Notes under the pieces: generated by a model
Database searches by the model: none
The model's input: only the letters and a program-made list of their open reading frames with translations
Told to the model about the DNA's origin: nothing
Translations under genes and position numbers: made by a program
Part shown: positions 10,998-24,020 of the stretch, one piece after another
Position numbering within the stretch: position 1 is the first letter of the stretch
Layout: the number at the start of each line of letters is the position of its first letter
Assembly (NCBI GenBank): GCA_948567375.1
Contig: OX419756.1
Span: forward strand, 49,454,552 to 49,518,551
Origin: Lunularia cruciata
Lineage: Eukaryota; Streptophyta; Marchantiopsida; Lunulariales; Lunulariaceae
Length of the DNA: 64,000 bases
Reading direction: 5' to 3'

Positions 10998-13900
10998 TAG
11001 GGTACCTCTACTATCCCAACCATTTGATCCCATGTCATCTTTATTTATGCCAACATCTTGGTCTTCTCTTTGTCCTGCTATTGTTTAACTCCCTATAGCT
11101 CAGCCAATACTTCTTCCCAAGTTTGCTTGTGGTTTTTTTTTCCTCCTCCTCTTTCAATTTCATTGCAAGCTTTATGACTTGTACTTTGGTGATAGCATGT
11201 TCTTCCTAATGTCACACCTTGGTAGTAGTTATTTCTATTTCTGCCATCTTAATATCTGCTCATACCATCTTAATCTCTTCCTCTTGAGCCTTCAATTGCT
11301 TGTTGAAGTCTTGTTGATGCTTGGCTTCTTCTTGATAGAGGGTCTTCTCTTTGTCCTTCCATCTCTAGAGTTCTTCCTCATACTTCTTACCAAAGGCATT
11401 TCCTTCTTCTCTCAACTTGGCCCGTGAGCCGGCCTGTCTCTCACTCAGGATGAACTTTGATGGCTATTATGGTAGCACACCATGGACTAAGAAGGCAAAG
11501 AACCCCAACTCCATCATACTCCTCTAAGGCTAACACTCCAAGATGCAAGTCATTGCTCACTAGAGAACACAATGATAGAGGAATAGTTGCAAATGAAAGG
11601 ATGATGAGTACCTCTTCACCCCTACTTTATAAACTTATGAAATAGTTATGCACCAAAGTTACTAATTACTAGAGTAACTAGAGTAATTACTAGGCTAAAA
11701 GTCAAATAAAGTCAAAAAGCTAAAGGAATATCCATGCTCATGGGAATATTCTCCTAAGCATGTGGTCTTATCTTGACCAACCACTAAGTCAAGGATTCCT
11801 TAACATGGGCTATCCTTGGACTATAGAAGAATCCAAAACAAAAAGGCTTGTGGGTCCAAGAGTTCTCAACTCTTTCCTCAAATCTAATTACCTAGGAATA
11901 ATACCAAGTCAACACACTAGAATCCAAAATAGTGATGCTCATCTTTTCTACTTCCTCTAAATTAGGGTCCCTTCTATCTTAACTTTGACAAAATTTAGCT
12001 AATCATAACTAATTTTGAACCATCCTTTATCTCTATCTAAATAATATCTCTTAAGTACTTATTATACCAAACTAAATATCACAATAGCACAAATGGGTGT
12101 TACGGGCCACTTCTTGCCCCAAGTCATTATTGGATTTCCTTGCACCTATGTATAAGGCATAAACTGTTGCTAGCTGCTCATGTGCCTTTAATCTTTCTTG
12201 GTGAACCTCTTGCATAGTATAATGAAGATGCTCAAGCAATGTGGTGTGGTTGATGATCTCAATGTGAAATTATTTGTACAATGGGCAAAGATGCTCCATC
12301 ATTTCTAGTGGTGGTCCCACCATGTAGACAACCAAGCAAGAAAGGAGTGCCACCATAATTCAAGTCCCTTTCTTCCTTGGCTTTGCTTTTTCTTCCTTCT
12401 TAAGAGGCACCAAAAGTTCACTTTTGTCTTTCTCAACCTCATTAAGGAGTGTGGGTCTTTCATCCTGATGTTCTATTCCTTAATCTTTCTTTAGAGCTTT
12501 AGCTTAGGGCATTTCTTTGTCATGAATCTTATCTTTGGCCTGAGTATTGTCTTTGGCCTGATAGACCTTTGGCTTCAAGTACTTATTTGGCCCAAGCACT
12601 CCTACTGCTTCTTGTACTCCTTTGTCCAAAGATGGTTTGTACCACTTCTCCTTGGCTTTCTCATGTTCCTTCCTTGTTACTTGACGGTCTTGTTTCTCCT
12701 TCATAATTCCTTGGGGTTGATGCACTACCTTCAACTCAGAAATCCTCCTTGATTTCTTGGGGCATCTTGGCTAGGGCAGATTGAACTTCTCTACCCTTGC
12801 AATCATCCTTCTCCATGTTTAACATATAACTATATGGGTAGAAGGCTATTCATTGGTTGTGGGTGTATTGCCATGTTGTTGTTTAGCTTTTTCTTTGTTC
12901 ATTGAGTCTTCAACCACCTATGTTGGCTTTGTCTTCTTTTTGGCCTTCACCTTTTGCCTAGAGGGGTTGCCTTTGTCTTCTTTTCTATGATTGGAATGTC
13001 TTTGACTATCTCCATTTGCCTCTTCTTCTCATAGCCCCAAGTGTTGTGGGCTTCCTCAAATTGGGCAAATTCTAGGTGTTTGTAAATCTATATCCACAGC
13101 ATGTATTTCCTTTGCATCATCTCTGCCTCTTATTGAAGTGTCCTTAGGAAAATGGTGGTCGGGATACTTCTCCTTCTCAAGAAGAGGTTGGAGGTCCATT
13201 CCTATACAGAAAATTTTAGAGGAATAACAGTGTCACTCCTCCTTCCTCATTCATGTCTCCTCCTAGTTCTTGTGCATGCTTCAAAAACATCTTTGCCTAA
13301 TTTACATGCCTCCCTTCATACAAGTATTTGAAGACGATTGCTTGGTTTTTGTTTAAGTAGGTAGTCCATTTGGACTTAAACAACTTCATTATGGATGTGA
13401 CAAGGGTTTATTGGGCAGGGTCCTTCTATCCAAGTACTGACCAACTTGTTGTTGGTCTTGTCAACCTTAAATGGAGCCTTGAATCTTGCCTCCTTGCTCA
13501 TGTCTAGGCGAGTCCATTTTGTGTCAAGGCATTTGGGAGAAATTTTTTTGGTTCTAATATTTTCTGCCAATATTCCTTGGTCTAGGCAAAGAGATCTCCT
13601 CATAAATTCTACAGTCTTGGGCCCTGATTATCTCTAATTTTCTTGAGCATTGCATGACCAATAAGATCCCAATTCCGCAACAAGAATTCAACCTTCTTGC
13701 TCTTAAGAAAATATGCTCTATAATGAATTGCCCACTTAGTCAATCCATGCAACTTGAGAGTGATCTAGTGTACACTTCTACAATGCTTAGGTGCTTGGGA
13801 CACTAATGCCATGTCTTTCACTTTCATCTTTAGGTAGAAAATGTACTTGCAAAAATTCACTTTCTCTCTATGTAACTCTAGGTCTTAAACTTCATGCTGA

Positions 13901-14400
13901 AGGTGGGGAGGGATTTCACTGGGCTAAGGACACTTGTCCAATTCCAAATAAGTGAAGTGGTTAGCCTGGTCCAAGCTTTTAAGGTGTTGGCTCAACCATT
14001 ATAAAGTTTTGGTAGGTGCACCTTGGATGAGCAATCATGACCCACACATGTAAATATTTTGGTACAATCAAATGGTCATTAATCCTATGGCACCACATTC
14101 AAGTAGTTGAGATTTTGTTGTACTAACTTACTTTCAGGCCAAGGTTAATGACACCAAAATTTTACCATGCTGAAGGCCTCCTTTGCAAAAAGTGTATCCG
14201 GTTAGATGTCTTCTTCCCTGAAACTTTTTGGTACATGCACTCCTCCTTGCTCAACTGCTGCAGATATCTTCATGCTGCACTCCTCCTTAGTCATCTTTCT
14301 TCCATCTCATGTGATTCCTTTTTGTCCCAAAGGAAAACTACATAAAACCTTCTTCCCTATTTGGCAAACTATATTTCCTCTAGTTCCTATGTAAACTAAG
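10998..14400 (-). repeat. Repeat E, copy 2 (degenerate)
   Basis: This is a second, longer copy of the block at 4.6-6.5 kb, interrupted by a solo family A LTR. Minus-strand frames include 12504-12734 (Lys-rich) and 13376-13603. The product is not recognised. Downstream of 13376 the minus frame has a weak resemblance to plant transposon-associated conserved domains, too weak to name. Confidence 0.5.
11423..12104 (-). repeat. Solo LTR of family A
   Basis: A complete 682-bp family A LTR in reverse orientation lies within repeat E, flanked by GGCC at 11419-11422 and 12105-12108. This is a 4-bp target duplication like that of the intact family A element. Both terminal bases have changed (TG to CG at each end). 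It is the product of LTR-LTR recombination. Confidence 0.9.
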
Positions 14401-15609
14401 TAAATTGAAAGACAAAGGTGTAGTTTGTAAAAAGGTGAGGCACTACATCTATGTCACTTTGAGTAAATTACTTTGTAGGTTGCATTGTTTATTTCTCCAT
14501 GTCTTACACGGGCCAGGGTCTCCTCCATCTACCAAACATGCCTTTGATGACATATATCACATAGTTCGAGAGTAGATTACCTTGTAGGGTACATTGTTTA
14601 TTTCTCATGTTTAGCATATAATATTTCTCCTCAGCTTTTTTGCTTGGGCCTTGGCTCGTGTTCTCCATCTACACTTCATTGGATTACCTTTTCCTTGTCA
14701 CTTCGGAGTATACTATTTAACTTTCCGGCCTTCTTCTCAAACGATGGAAGGGTTAGCACGTTTCGCCTCTACTTCGCTCATTCACGGTTTTGAATTGTGC
14801 ACACGATTTCTTTAAATAAATTGAAAAACTGATACAATCTGAAATGTGCGAAAGATGGATCAAATCCCAGATCCTACAGGTTAAGTCAGTGGTCAACCAT
14901 TAATCGCCATAACACTAAAAGTCACCAGTATCCGGAACTCCCTTTTTTTCCTCTCCCCTATGTTTTTCTGACTGGGAAATCTATTTCTCACATTTACAGA
15001 ATACCAAGCTCGGACCATTCACCTCAATCAATGTACGATTAGTACCATGGAAATCCATTGGCTTGTTCTTTTTGAGTTCAGATTATTTCCATGTATATAA
15101 GGATCTTTTAGCTCTATTGCGACCTCTTTATATTGACAGCCATCAGCTTTCTCTTAGGGTAGATCTCTCGATAGATCCTTGGACTTCTCGAACTCAGGCA
15201 GTTCTCGAACCTATGATAAGACAGAAAGAAAGGGACACAAATAACTTTAAACTTCCTCAGTTTAATCCTACCTCAGCATTCCGGAAACTTGCTAAGTTCC
15301 CTCCATCTTTCGCTTCAGAAATGCGAGATACATTTGTCATGGTTGGTGTGCAAGCCAGGAGAAATGGCAAGAGACGCACATACTTACAAAGCAATACCGT
15401 TCGATCTGAGGAGATTTAATATTTATCATCTAAATCAATCGAGGTTCTTTTTGCTTGTATATTTGATAGGAAAGTATTGCTTAGAGAAAGTATTTACATA
15501 TCTAAAGTCCACATGGGGTCTTATTAGGGAGACAGTATTTTGCATGAGGTCAGAGAAGTGCTTGCTTTCCATTGTTCTGGAGAAATCACCGTCTTTAAAA
15601 TTATCTGAA

Positions 15610-15633
15610 TTTTATCATTTGCAAATGATAAAA
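15610..15633. repeat. 24-bp perfect palindrome
   Basis: Half-site TTTTATCATTTG is followed with no spacer by its reverse complement. Confidence 0.95.
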
Positions 15634-15651
15634 CAGTCACTAAACAGACTT

Positions 15652-15757
15652 GCTGAGTGATCACCTCACAAGTTAGTAGTTGTGTCTGCGCGTGCTTTCC
15701 CGTTGCTGAGTGACCACTTCACAAGTTACTGATAGCGTCTGCGCGTGATTTTCCGGC
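15652..15757 (+). repeat. 53-bp tandem duplication
   Basis: Two copies begin GCTGAGTGA at 15652 and 15705. Both contain CACAAGTTA and GTCTGCGCGTG. Confidence 0.85.
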
Positions 15758-17720
15758 TCCCATGTGATTGTGAAATGTGCTAACCCTTCCATCAGTAGGG
15801 GTACTGTAGCAGCAGTAGGTGCACTGCAGCTGCAGAACGTAATTGGAGTTTTCGATTAGCTTCAAATCCTAGCCATTTGAAGGAAACTTTGAGTAACTTT
15901 CTTATTCGGTAACTGATGCGCGTGTAAACTTTCATGTAGCTGCACTCGAACAACAATCTATTCTCGAACCAAAATCTCAATCTGGTTTGAAGGGGGAATC
16001 CGACAACGAAAATTAAATAAAACAATCAACTCAAACTGCTGATTCAGGACATGTTCAAATTCGATCAATGGTCCACATCGGTGAATTAAGGATTTAGAAT
16101 GGATAATCAGGATAGAATTTAATTCCGGTGCTAAATAAAATTTGGCATCTAGAAAGATGAGCAGATTTTCTGGCTATGACCAGAAATAAGTCCCTGGGAG
16201 AGAAGAATGTTCCATCATTACAGGCGCAGTGCGAGATTTAAATTTCTTTCAACGCCAATTACCCGCTGAAATTACGTAACACAAAACAGCACATAGTCCC
16301 ATGATGAAGTAGAGACGGCAGAAGATGTGACGACTAAATACTAACTAAACAGAGGCATTTCAACGTCCAGAATCTGGCAGCACATAAACGCAAATATCAC
16401 TATCAGAAGTAAAGATGAAGGTATTTACCTACCTTCTTCTCTGGAGGAAGGTAGTTCCGTTGTAAGTGTTCCGAAGAATGGTGTGCAATCTTCGGCATTC
16501 GAATGAATATATGATGGACACGTTGATTTGGTACAACTTACTACAAATGTCATGCTGTTAGGGGTTCCGAGGACAGTCGTAATCACGGAGGTATCGCTTA
16601 ACAAAAGAATGCCGGTATAGGTATTTTCAGGAGGCTATTTACGGTCTATTTTTTTCATGCCAATGGAATTACACTATCGAACCATGTATTATCGGTCAAT
16701 TATGTATTAACGGATAAGCTGCAGATTAAGCTCCAGGCAGAGGAACGAGGCACTTCTCCGACTTTGCAAAGTTGCCGGAAATGATACCGAGATAAAGGAT
16801 TGTCGGTTCCATGATTGTTAACATGCTACAAGCAGACTCTCGAGCAGAGAATTATATAGTATCCAATTGCGTAATTCACTGATGGATGACAAAGACAAGC
16901 TTACTCTTAAAGCGCATATTCAGGCTAGAAAGGTACAGGCTTACGCTTTAGCGTATATTCAGCCTAGAAAGGTAGGGAAGACTATCGTATTACGGGCTCA
17001 GCTCACCTTTAACAGAGGATCAAAGAAGTGCTCACAAATTAGATAGGATCTAGGAGATTTGGATTTAGGAGATCAACAGTTCGCTATAATAGTAGCAGCT
17101 CATCTCAACAAAGGCAAGAAGCGCTCACTAATTAGATACTCGGATTTAGGAGATCGAACAGTTCGCCTACGCCGACGAATTTTTATTTATTGCATGGCCT
17201 ACGCAAAGAAGTACATGCTATAGCTTGCACTCAAGGAACAAGTAAACTGAAATATAGCAACAGCAAGCAGCACATGCCCGCGAAGTAAGCTCCTCAGATA
17301 AACTATCAGAGAGATCCGCTTCGCATGCAGTCTCACGACTTTGCTAGAAAGTTACTTGCTTGACTACTCCGTTCGAAGGCTACCTTAGAACTGTCTCCTT
17401 CTGGAGCACGCTAGATAGAAGCTTGATCCAGATCGATGAATGCAAGGGAAAAACGAACTCAAAATAACGCCATTAATACTAAGAAACGGGGTCCAGCTCC
17501 TAGTCTAAGACTTAGTGCTTAAACCACTCAACAGATCTAAGCTAGGGCCCAAGCTGTAAGCTCCTGCTTGTACGCTGCCACATTACGTAAGGTGAAAGCG
17601 AACGCGATCCATCCCTCCAGCTGCTCGCATCCTTACTCAGATAGTGTTCCTGTTGCGTACAATGTAATAAATATGAGGGAAGCTGATGACAGGGAACTCT
17701 TAGACAGGTACACGAGAGCC

Positions 17721-17824
17721 CTTAAGTGAGTCAAATAAGTTCAACATTGAAAACAAGTGGCTAAGATTCTCGTTTAAATGAGTCAAATAAGTCCGACAAT
17801 GGAAACAAGTGGCTAGGATTCTCG
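17721..17824 (+). repeat. 52-bp tandem duplication
   Basis: Two copies begin GAGTCAAATAAGT at 17728 and 17780. Both end AACAAGTGGCTA followed by GATTCTCG. Confidence 0.85.
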
Positions 17825-18155
17825 ATTTCATCTTTTAAGATCAAAGATCACCAGTCAATCCCCTCACATTACAAGGACCTCAGGATTTAACTCATCTTCG
17901 TTATCCTTGCTTACTCATGCAGATGCAACAATCGAACGAGTCAGCTGCAACTAAGCCAGCGAAAAAGCATATCACAAAATTGTCTGCAGGAGGCTGAATA
18001 TTTATGAGATTAAGTAACCTAGAGAAACATTTTCAAGCTAGAGAGCTCCTAGACCACTATGCATGATTTTACAAACAATTTGGCATGTTACGTAGAGGGC
18101 GGTGCAACAACTTCACAACTAGTGCAGGAATAATACTCACTTCCAGTGGCACGCA

Positions 18156-18461
18156 CTAGCAAGGAAGGTTTCCCTGGTAACCGCAAGCTCGGATCAATAT
18201 CTTGGACTTTGCGAGGGGTGCAACCGCATTGTAACTTTTGAGAATACTACATACACACGCGCCATTTGCGTTTTTGTACTTGCTCAATACAGCCTTGCAG
18301 TTTGCACCGCATGTCCCTCTATTAAGATCACCCTGACAAGTCACGAATTGACCGATGTTGGTACTTGGGCACGATTGTGCCTCGACCTTCTCAGTCTGCG
18401 AGATGACTACCAGGAGAAAGACTGCTGCCAGAAGCACGTAGAATACCGAGGGCCTAGCCAT
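18156..18461 (-). CDS. Small secreted 8-cysteine protein, lipid-transfer/inhibitor-like
   Basis: A 101-residue single-exon frame starts at the ATG at 18461 and ends at the TAG at 18156-18158. Residues 1-29 form a signal peptide (basic start, hydrophobic core VLLAAVFLLVVI, cleavage likely after EAQ). The mature ~72 residues hold eight cysteines at 31, 42, 51, 55, 69, 71, 93 and 101, including a CVC pair. This resembles the plant eight-cysteine fold of lipid-transfer and protease/amylase-inhibitor proteins, where C5-x-C6 is diagnostic. However, cysteines 3 and 4 are separated by three residues (CGANC) instead of adjacent, so membership is uncertain. A secreted, disulfide-bonded defence or lipid-binding role is inference. 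A TATA box lies ~125 bp upstream of the ATG. It is the only complete host gene I can support. Confidence 0.8.
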   Translation of the reverse strand: MARPSVFYVLLAAVFLLVVISQTEKVEAQSCPSTNIGQFVTCQGDLNRGTCGANCKAVLSKYKNANGACVCSILKSYNAVAPLAKSKILIRACGYQGNLPC

Positions 18462-18585
18462 TTCTGTAGGTAGCTGGGGACGAGAGAACTATGGAGATGA
18501 GTACTAGAATGCAGGAACCAGATGGTCGATATGCTTCAGGCGCAGACGATAGAGTTGTATGATTTACAGTCTTGAAGCTGTGAGC

Positions 18586-18593
18586 TTTATATA
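18586..18593 (-). promoter_or_regulatory. TATA box of the 8-Cys gene
   Basis: TATATAAA on the minus strand lies about 125 bp upstream of the ATG at 18461, leaving room for a ~90-bp leader. Confidence 0.7.
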
Positions 18594-19540
18594 GGCAATG
18601 AAGACCAAGTCCAGAGAAGGACTCGTCAGAGGAGCCATGATTCTGCCATATTAATGATTGGGAGGATATCATAAATGGCACCACCCTTGGTAGCTGTAGG
18701 AAAGGGCCGGAATGACAGGAAGAAAGGAAAATAAATCGTACAAACCGGTCCTTATGATTATGGTGCTCTATATCACTCTCACGTGGGTCCCTTCCATTGT
18801 CGAACTCTGCCGTAAGGAAAAGTAACAGGATAGTCCGAGAAAGCATGTGAAGCTAAACACATTCCGTCTGCTAAAGAGAAGGACATCCATGACAACACGA
18901 CATCCTCCACTTGCATCTCTTCTGAAGGAAGGCTAGAGTTGCGCGTTTAGCGAGTCAGCACTGTGATGCTTCTTTGATTATCTGTCTAAATTATTGTTCG
19001 TAATCGAGAAAGTCGTTTTGACAAAAGAGTTCAAATTTTGTTGGCCAGGAACATGTGCGAATAAATGAAGTGATAACAGAGAGGTGCAGGAGATAGAAGT
19101 GTCATGTCTTCTTGTGAATCTCTAGCGTATTGGGCTCCTGCAATAAAAATAGTATGATGGTAACCCCTCCCCAAACTAAAGATAATTGCGTCTCAACCGG
19201 CTGGCTATCACCCTCTCAGATGTAAAAGCCAGTGTTATCTCCACAGATTTGACATGAATTGGACAGAAGAAGTGCTGTAAATTGCAATACCTGCGATCAA
19301 CATAACTGAGAACTCCTATAAATCGACATACATATATTGACTAGTACTCAAATTGAGTGTGTCAAGTGTCGAGAGCCACAAATGGGAGGATAGCATGGGA
19401 TAGAAATTGTGTGCGTTTCCGTCATAACATTGTCCCTAGCTCAAGTCATATACTCTCGTCCATCTTGGTTTGATTAGGCAGTTTGTGAATCAGCACATTT
19501 AATTCCAGGATTATTTGCTTTTCAATCTAGCAACTAACTC

Positions 19541-19612
<72 letters not shown>
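19541..19612 (+). repeat. (TA)11 followed by (GA)25 microsatellite
   Basis: A pure TA run (19541-19562) changes directly into a pure GA run (to 19612). Confidence 0.98.
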
Positions 19613-19616
<4 letters not shown>

Positions 19617-19900
19617 GAGGTGGTGGAGGTCGGGAAGATCTTTGAGAACGAGCATAGTTTACGCCAATGGATGATTAAAGAAGATCTCAAGCGCACTTGA
19701 TGACTATTGGAATGAGTGTCCCAGAAGTATTGGTACAAACAGTGTGTGTGTGTGATAAACACCAGACGACGCAACCTGATGTGTGCTCTCAGTTTAGCAC
19801 ATAATATATATAGATGTATGGTGCCTAATTTAGCTGATTATACATCATGAAACTGTTCCGGGTAACTTTGTGCGAGTGTCACAACATTAAGTAAAATGGG

Positions 19901-19976
19901 GCTTAGCCTCATTCTACCTCTTAGGATTTCTCTTTGTTCGGCTTGATGAGGTCTTTCGCATCCTTCTTGTTATCCT
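19901..19976 (-). repeat. Dispersed ~70-bp repeat, copy 1
   Basis: Contains CTTGATGAGGTCTTTCGCAT. It matches the other copies listed at 20994, 25761, 28769, 30286, 30400 and 30646; the + orientation consensus is GATGGGAAGACCCCATC with AAAAAGGTAAAATGGAGCTA downstream. Confidence 0.65.
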
Positions 19977-20993
19977 ACATTTGTCTTGTTCATTGTTCAC
20001 AACATCAAGGCCTGTTCATAAATCAAGATCTAATAGTCGACTAGAAACTAAAGTAGGACCCTATCCGAGAGCCTCATTCTAGTCCTTTGTTAGTGGTTAG
20101 AGAATATGCGTGTTGACAATAACGAATATCACGAAAAAGTTTCGTGGATATGTTGATGCTGATTGTAATGGATATAACGCACCAGAAAAGCCGGTGAATG
20201 ACCTCCCCTATGATTATTGGTGAGCCATGCAAATAAGCATCTTTTGGGAGAAAAACTGGAACTTGTAACAAAATACAGACATTGTTGCAGTCTTAATCTC
20301 CGCCGAGTTGAAGTATAAGAATTCCACTTCCTTTGTTAACCGTCCAAAGATTATGTTCATCACATAATTTAGACTTAGTGAGAAGGTATAGAAGGTAGTA
20401 ATGTACAAGACAGCTTCGTTTCGTTTTGTATAGTACTAGGCTTGCCGCTATAAGTGTTGTATTAGTTACCTGATTATTTGTATAAATTTGGAGTTGGCAG
20501 ATCATGCCATCTTGGAGGGAGTGATTTAGGATTTAATTGCTTATTCAAGAGGATGGACGGCAAGCCGTGCTGTAGAACAAAACATAGGGTCTCCAAGTAT
20601 AAGGGTAAGTAATATGATATCGTCTCTCTGTTTTTCTAACTTTGAAATTATATGGAGCTATGGGCATTGCGTTCCATTTATTTATTAGAAAATATATAAA
20701 AACTTATCATATTAGACAACAGAGTATCATTTTCATATTTTATAATATATTTTAGATATATTTATTAGTGAATATAGAAGAACATTAGATATGATTTTTG
20801 CTCTCATATTTTATAGTACATTTTAGATAACATATATCCATTATTTTACCCGAGAACATTGGATAGTGCAATCCATAAGAAACCAATCACTCTAGGTATT
20901 ACTTATTTGAATTGTCCACTTGATTGTAAACCTTGTATAGCTCGGACATTTTAGGTGCGATGGGGCAGATTTCTCATTTCTAAACTATGGGGA

Positions 20994-21067
20994 CCTAGCC
21001 CCATTCTATATCTTTTGTCTCTCCCTTGTGTGGCGTGATGGGGTCTTCCCATCCTTCTTGTGTTCTA
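20994..21067 (-). repeat. Dispersed ~70-bp repeat, copy 2
   Basis: Starts CCTAGCCCCATTCTAT and contains GATGGGGTCTTCCCATCC. Confidence 0.75.
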
Positions 21068-23736
21068 TGAGATCGGCTTTCTTCCACCGAGATGTGTAAT
21101 GGGAGGCGAGTTAATGAGAATGGAAACGGCATGTGGTATGTCATATGCTTCTCAACATCAGGATTAGGATTAGGAACAAGCCTTTAGCTTTACGGATTAT
21201 GATATCAAATTTTTTGTGTCTTCAAAACTTATTCAAATTCCACTACAGCAGTCAAGTATAAGTGGGTCATAATTGCGCGAATGTGGTACGTAAACCGGTA
21301 AGTACGTAAACGCACTTACCTGTGTATGCACCAGACACTACAGCATCCCCTCGCAGATTCCAAGCAACTACGACCGATTGTATAAGTACACGAACTATGC
21401 CATCCCTCCGATTAGTTTCCTCTCAGGGAAACCATCATTTGGCAGCTATTTTGCTGTCAGAAAATGATCAGCAGTATCAGACTGTAACGTACTAATGAAC
21501 AAAACTTAAATGTAACAACCGCCATCACGTCGACTTATACTCAAATGTTTGAGGGAACAAAGCCAGAACCTGTAAAAGCGATAGGATGCCGAGGAATCTG
21601 AATGCATTAATCAACCTGGACCTCGAAGAAAGGCCTTAAGTCCAGGTGTGTTCCAGACTTGAAGATCGAACAAGCCGAGAGCTGAAGAAAGCCCAGGGAG
21701 TACGCGGATTCGGTACAGTGCTCGTGTATGTACATACTCGTGCCAGATGGATGTAGGCAATAGAGGAATTTTCATGTGGTACCGAAGTTGACACAGTACA
21801 GAATGGGACAGACCGCGTGGAGTATATCTCAATATACACATTGTAAGAAAGGTAGTGGGCACCCATCACTCCACCTCTGTTACTGAGGATGATTTTGACA
21901 CTCGAAATCGTCGGTCCATGAGAGTTTTGCACGAGGCCACAACTGCCATGTTAGTCTTCCGAACATGGTAGTGCAGCTCCTCTATGGTAGAAGGCCCACA
22001 GCCATCACCCACTCCTCATTTGAGTGGATGGGTCTATGAGAACACAGTACGATTTACAGCAAGTAAGCAGATCTCAGAAGATGGAATTATGTGGTTGGAA
22101 GCAGCTACTGCGCAGTTAGAGTAATAAAATAACATGCCAAAGATTTCGAAGGACGACTTATTTCAGATTTACGTTTCCTATGCAATTGCCTAATTTCAAT
22201 ACGTGTTCTCTACGCGATCGCCTTTTTCGGATTTCAATACTTCTCAGTAACGTCATTTCCTCTAATCTCACGCCAAAATTTCAAGTTGCTGCCCCGAAGC
22301 CATAGAACCTTCCTCAGCCTTCCAAGGCCTACTTGGACCTCTGAATTATTCAGAACAGTGCGCTTTATGAGTCAGCAGAGATCGAGGATTGCCCCTGATA
22401 TATCAGTGCTACTGAAACCTCTTCTCAAGAAACGGCCGGAATAGGATACCCGATGGAAAAAGGAGTACAATAGCACAAAGAAGTATCAATGTTATTGAAC
22501 CCTCGTCTCAACCAAAAAGCGTACAGACCTAGATTGGATGAACTCACATCAGCTAAAGAGCTTTACGGTCTCGCTTTATGTTTAGGACGCAGACCACATC
22601 TTCTGTAGTCGGCTGATCTTTCTCTTTCTAGAAAATTTTCCATCAAGCAAACTGAATCCACTTGACGTGATGACTTGATCCTACGCTCGATGGCATTGAA
22701 TTTCATCCTCCAAGGCTGGGTAGTGTAGTTTCACATTTTTCACAACTGTGATCCACGTTCTTGACCTTTGTGCAAACTTTAAGGTACTACCTTGTTCGAA
22801 CCTTGACTGCATCACTTCTGAAAATGGTGGTAAAGTGATAAAAAAAACCCTCGGTTTTCAACTATTAGCGTTAAAAGCACAATTGGGAGAAAAGATGTGC
22901 TATAGGAAATCAGGTGCATATAAGGAAAAGGAACATTAAGTATATTACTAAACCTTATTTTAAACCTTGACAAGGATTCGCAGAAGAGTCAGGAACCCTT
23001 TCCAATATTACCATACGAGAATCTTAAGTTGCTTCCCAATTACTACTCTATTTATGAGATGAACCTCGGACCAATCCCCCAAGACTCAGTTGAGTTTCCA
23101 ATACATAAAATCATTAACCAGGCGGTAAGATGTATTTTGAAACTAATCCTTACTAATTTACCACATCATGTTCCTAACACGACGAGTGAAAAATGCATGC
23201 GAAAGAGAGCATCCATGTCCGTCTCTAGTTTTCTAGCGGATCCCAGGTAATTGTGCCATTATTTGTCGTGACGTTACGAGTTCCAGTAGTAATTTCATGC
23301 AACCATTGACGGGGACTTGTGTCTCTTAAGTAAAGAAGTCAACTATTCAACTCCTAGTATACTCCTCAGAAGACTCATGTTTCAAACCTCCAGATCCCGA
23401 GTCCTACGGGAGGGTAGCAATTTCATAAATACCTGCCAGGTGCTGGAAGCAAGCATTGACCTATTAAGACGTACTTAATCGTTTACTCTTTATTACAGTT
23501 AAGGGACACCCTCCAAGTAGGATACACAAAGTATAAGGGGGAGATAGTATACAGAAATAGAACCTGAGCACAAAATGTTTTCAATCACAAGCCACAGCCG
23601 GCCACTTTTGCCAAGACTCTTTTGTTGCTCTTTCTTTAATTCTCACAACCTTTTCCTTGTGTTGTACCGATTTATATCATCCCTGCTTTGGATGCGAAAG
23701 CGTTCTAGTGCTCCTCATGTCAACCTTGATTTAAAA

Positions 23737-24020
23737 TAAGTAATCTTATCTGTGTGTAAATTATATGAAATTTTCATTATTACTTGATCCCCACCCAAGA
23801 GCAATAAGAATCTGCAAGTTACATGTTGCACGTTTGCTATTGGGGAACTTATTGTTTCCTCTTTTTTTGTAAGTGATCTTATCTGTGTTTCCTCTTTTTT
23901 TTGTAAGTGATCTTATCTGTGTGTAAATTATATGAAATTTTCATTATTACTTGCACCCCACCCAAGAGCAATAAGAATCTGCAAGGTACATGTTGCACGT
24001 TTGCTGTTGGGGAACTTATT
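23737..24020 (+). repeat. Local tandem duplication, ~117-bp units
   Basis: The stretch GTGTGTAAATTATATGAAATT through GGGGAACTTATT occurs at 23752-23853 and again at 23920-24020 with few differences. A short partial copy lies between them at 23869-23902. Confidence 0.9.

Larger units (their letters stand above)
14401..18155. other. Low-copy DNA without a supportable gene
   Basis: Base composition changes near 14.7 kb to a more mixed, CpG-containing sequence without retrotransposon matches. Open frames at 15063-15419 and 15289-15660 (+) have no recognisable domain or convincing splice context. Local duplications occur at 15652-15757, 16900-17170 and 17721-17824, and a 24-bp palindrome at 15610-15633. 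Confidence 0.5.

Noticed and set aside
15063-15660. Two overlapping + strand frames of ~120 codons
   Set aside because: No recognisable domain, signal peptide or convincing splice sites; the lengths are compatible with chance.
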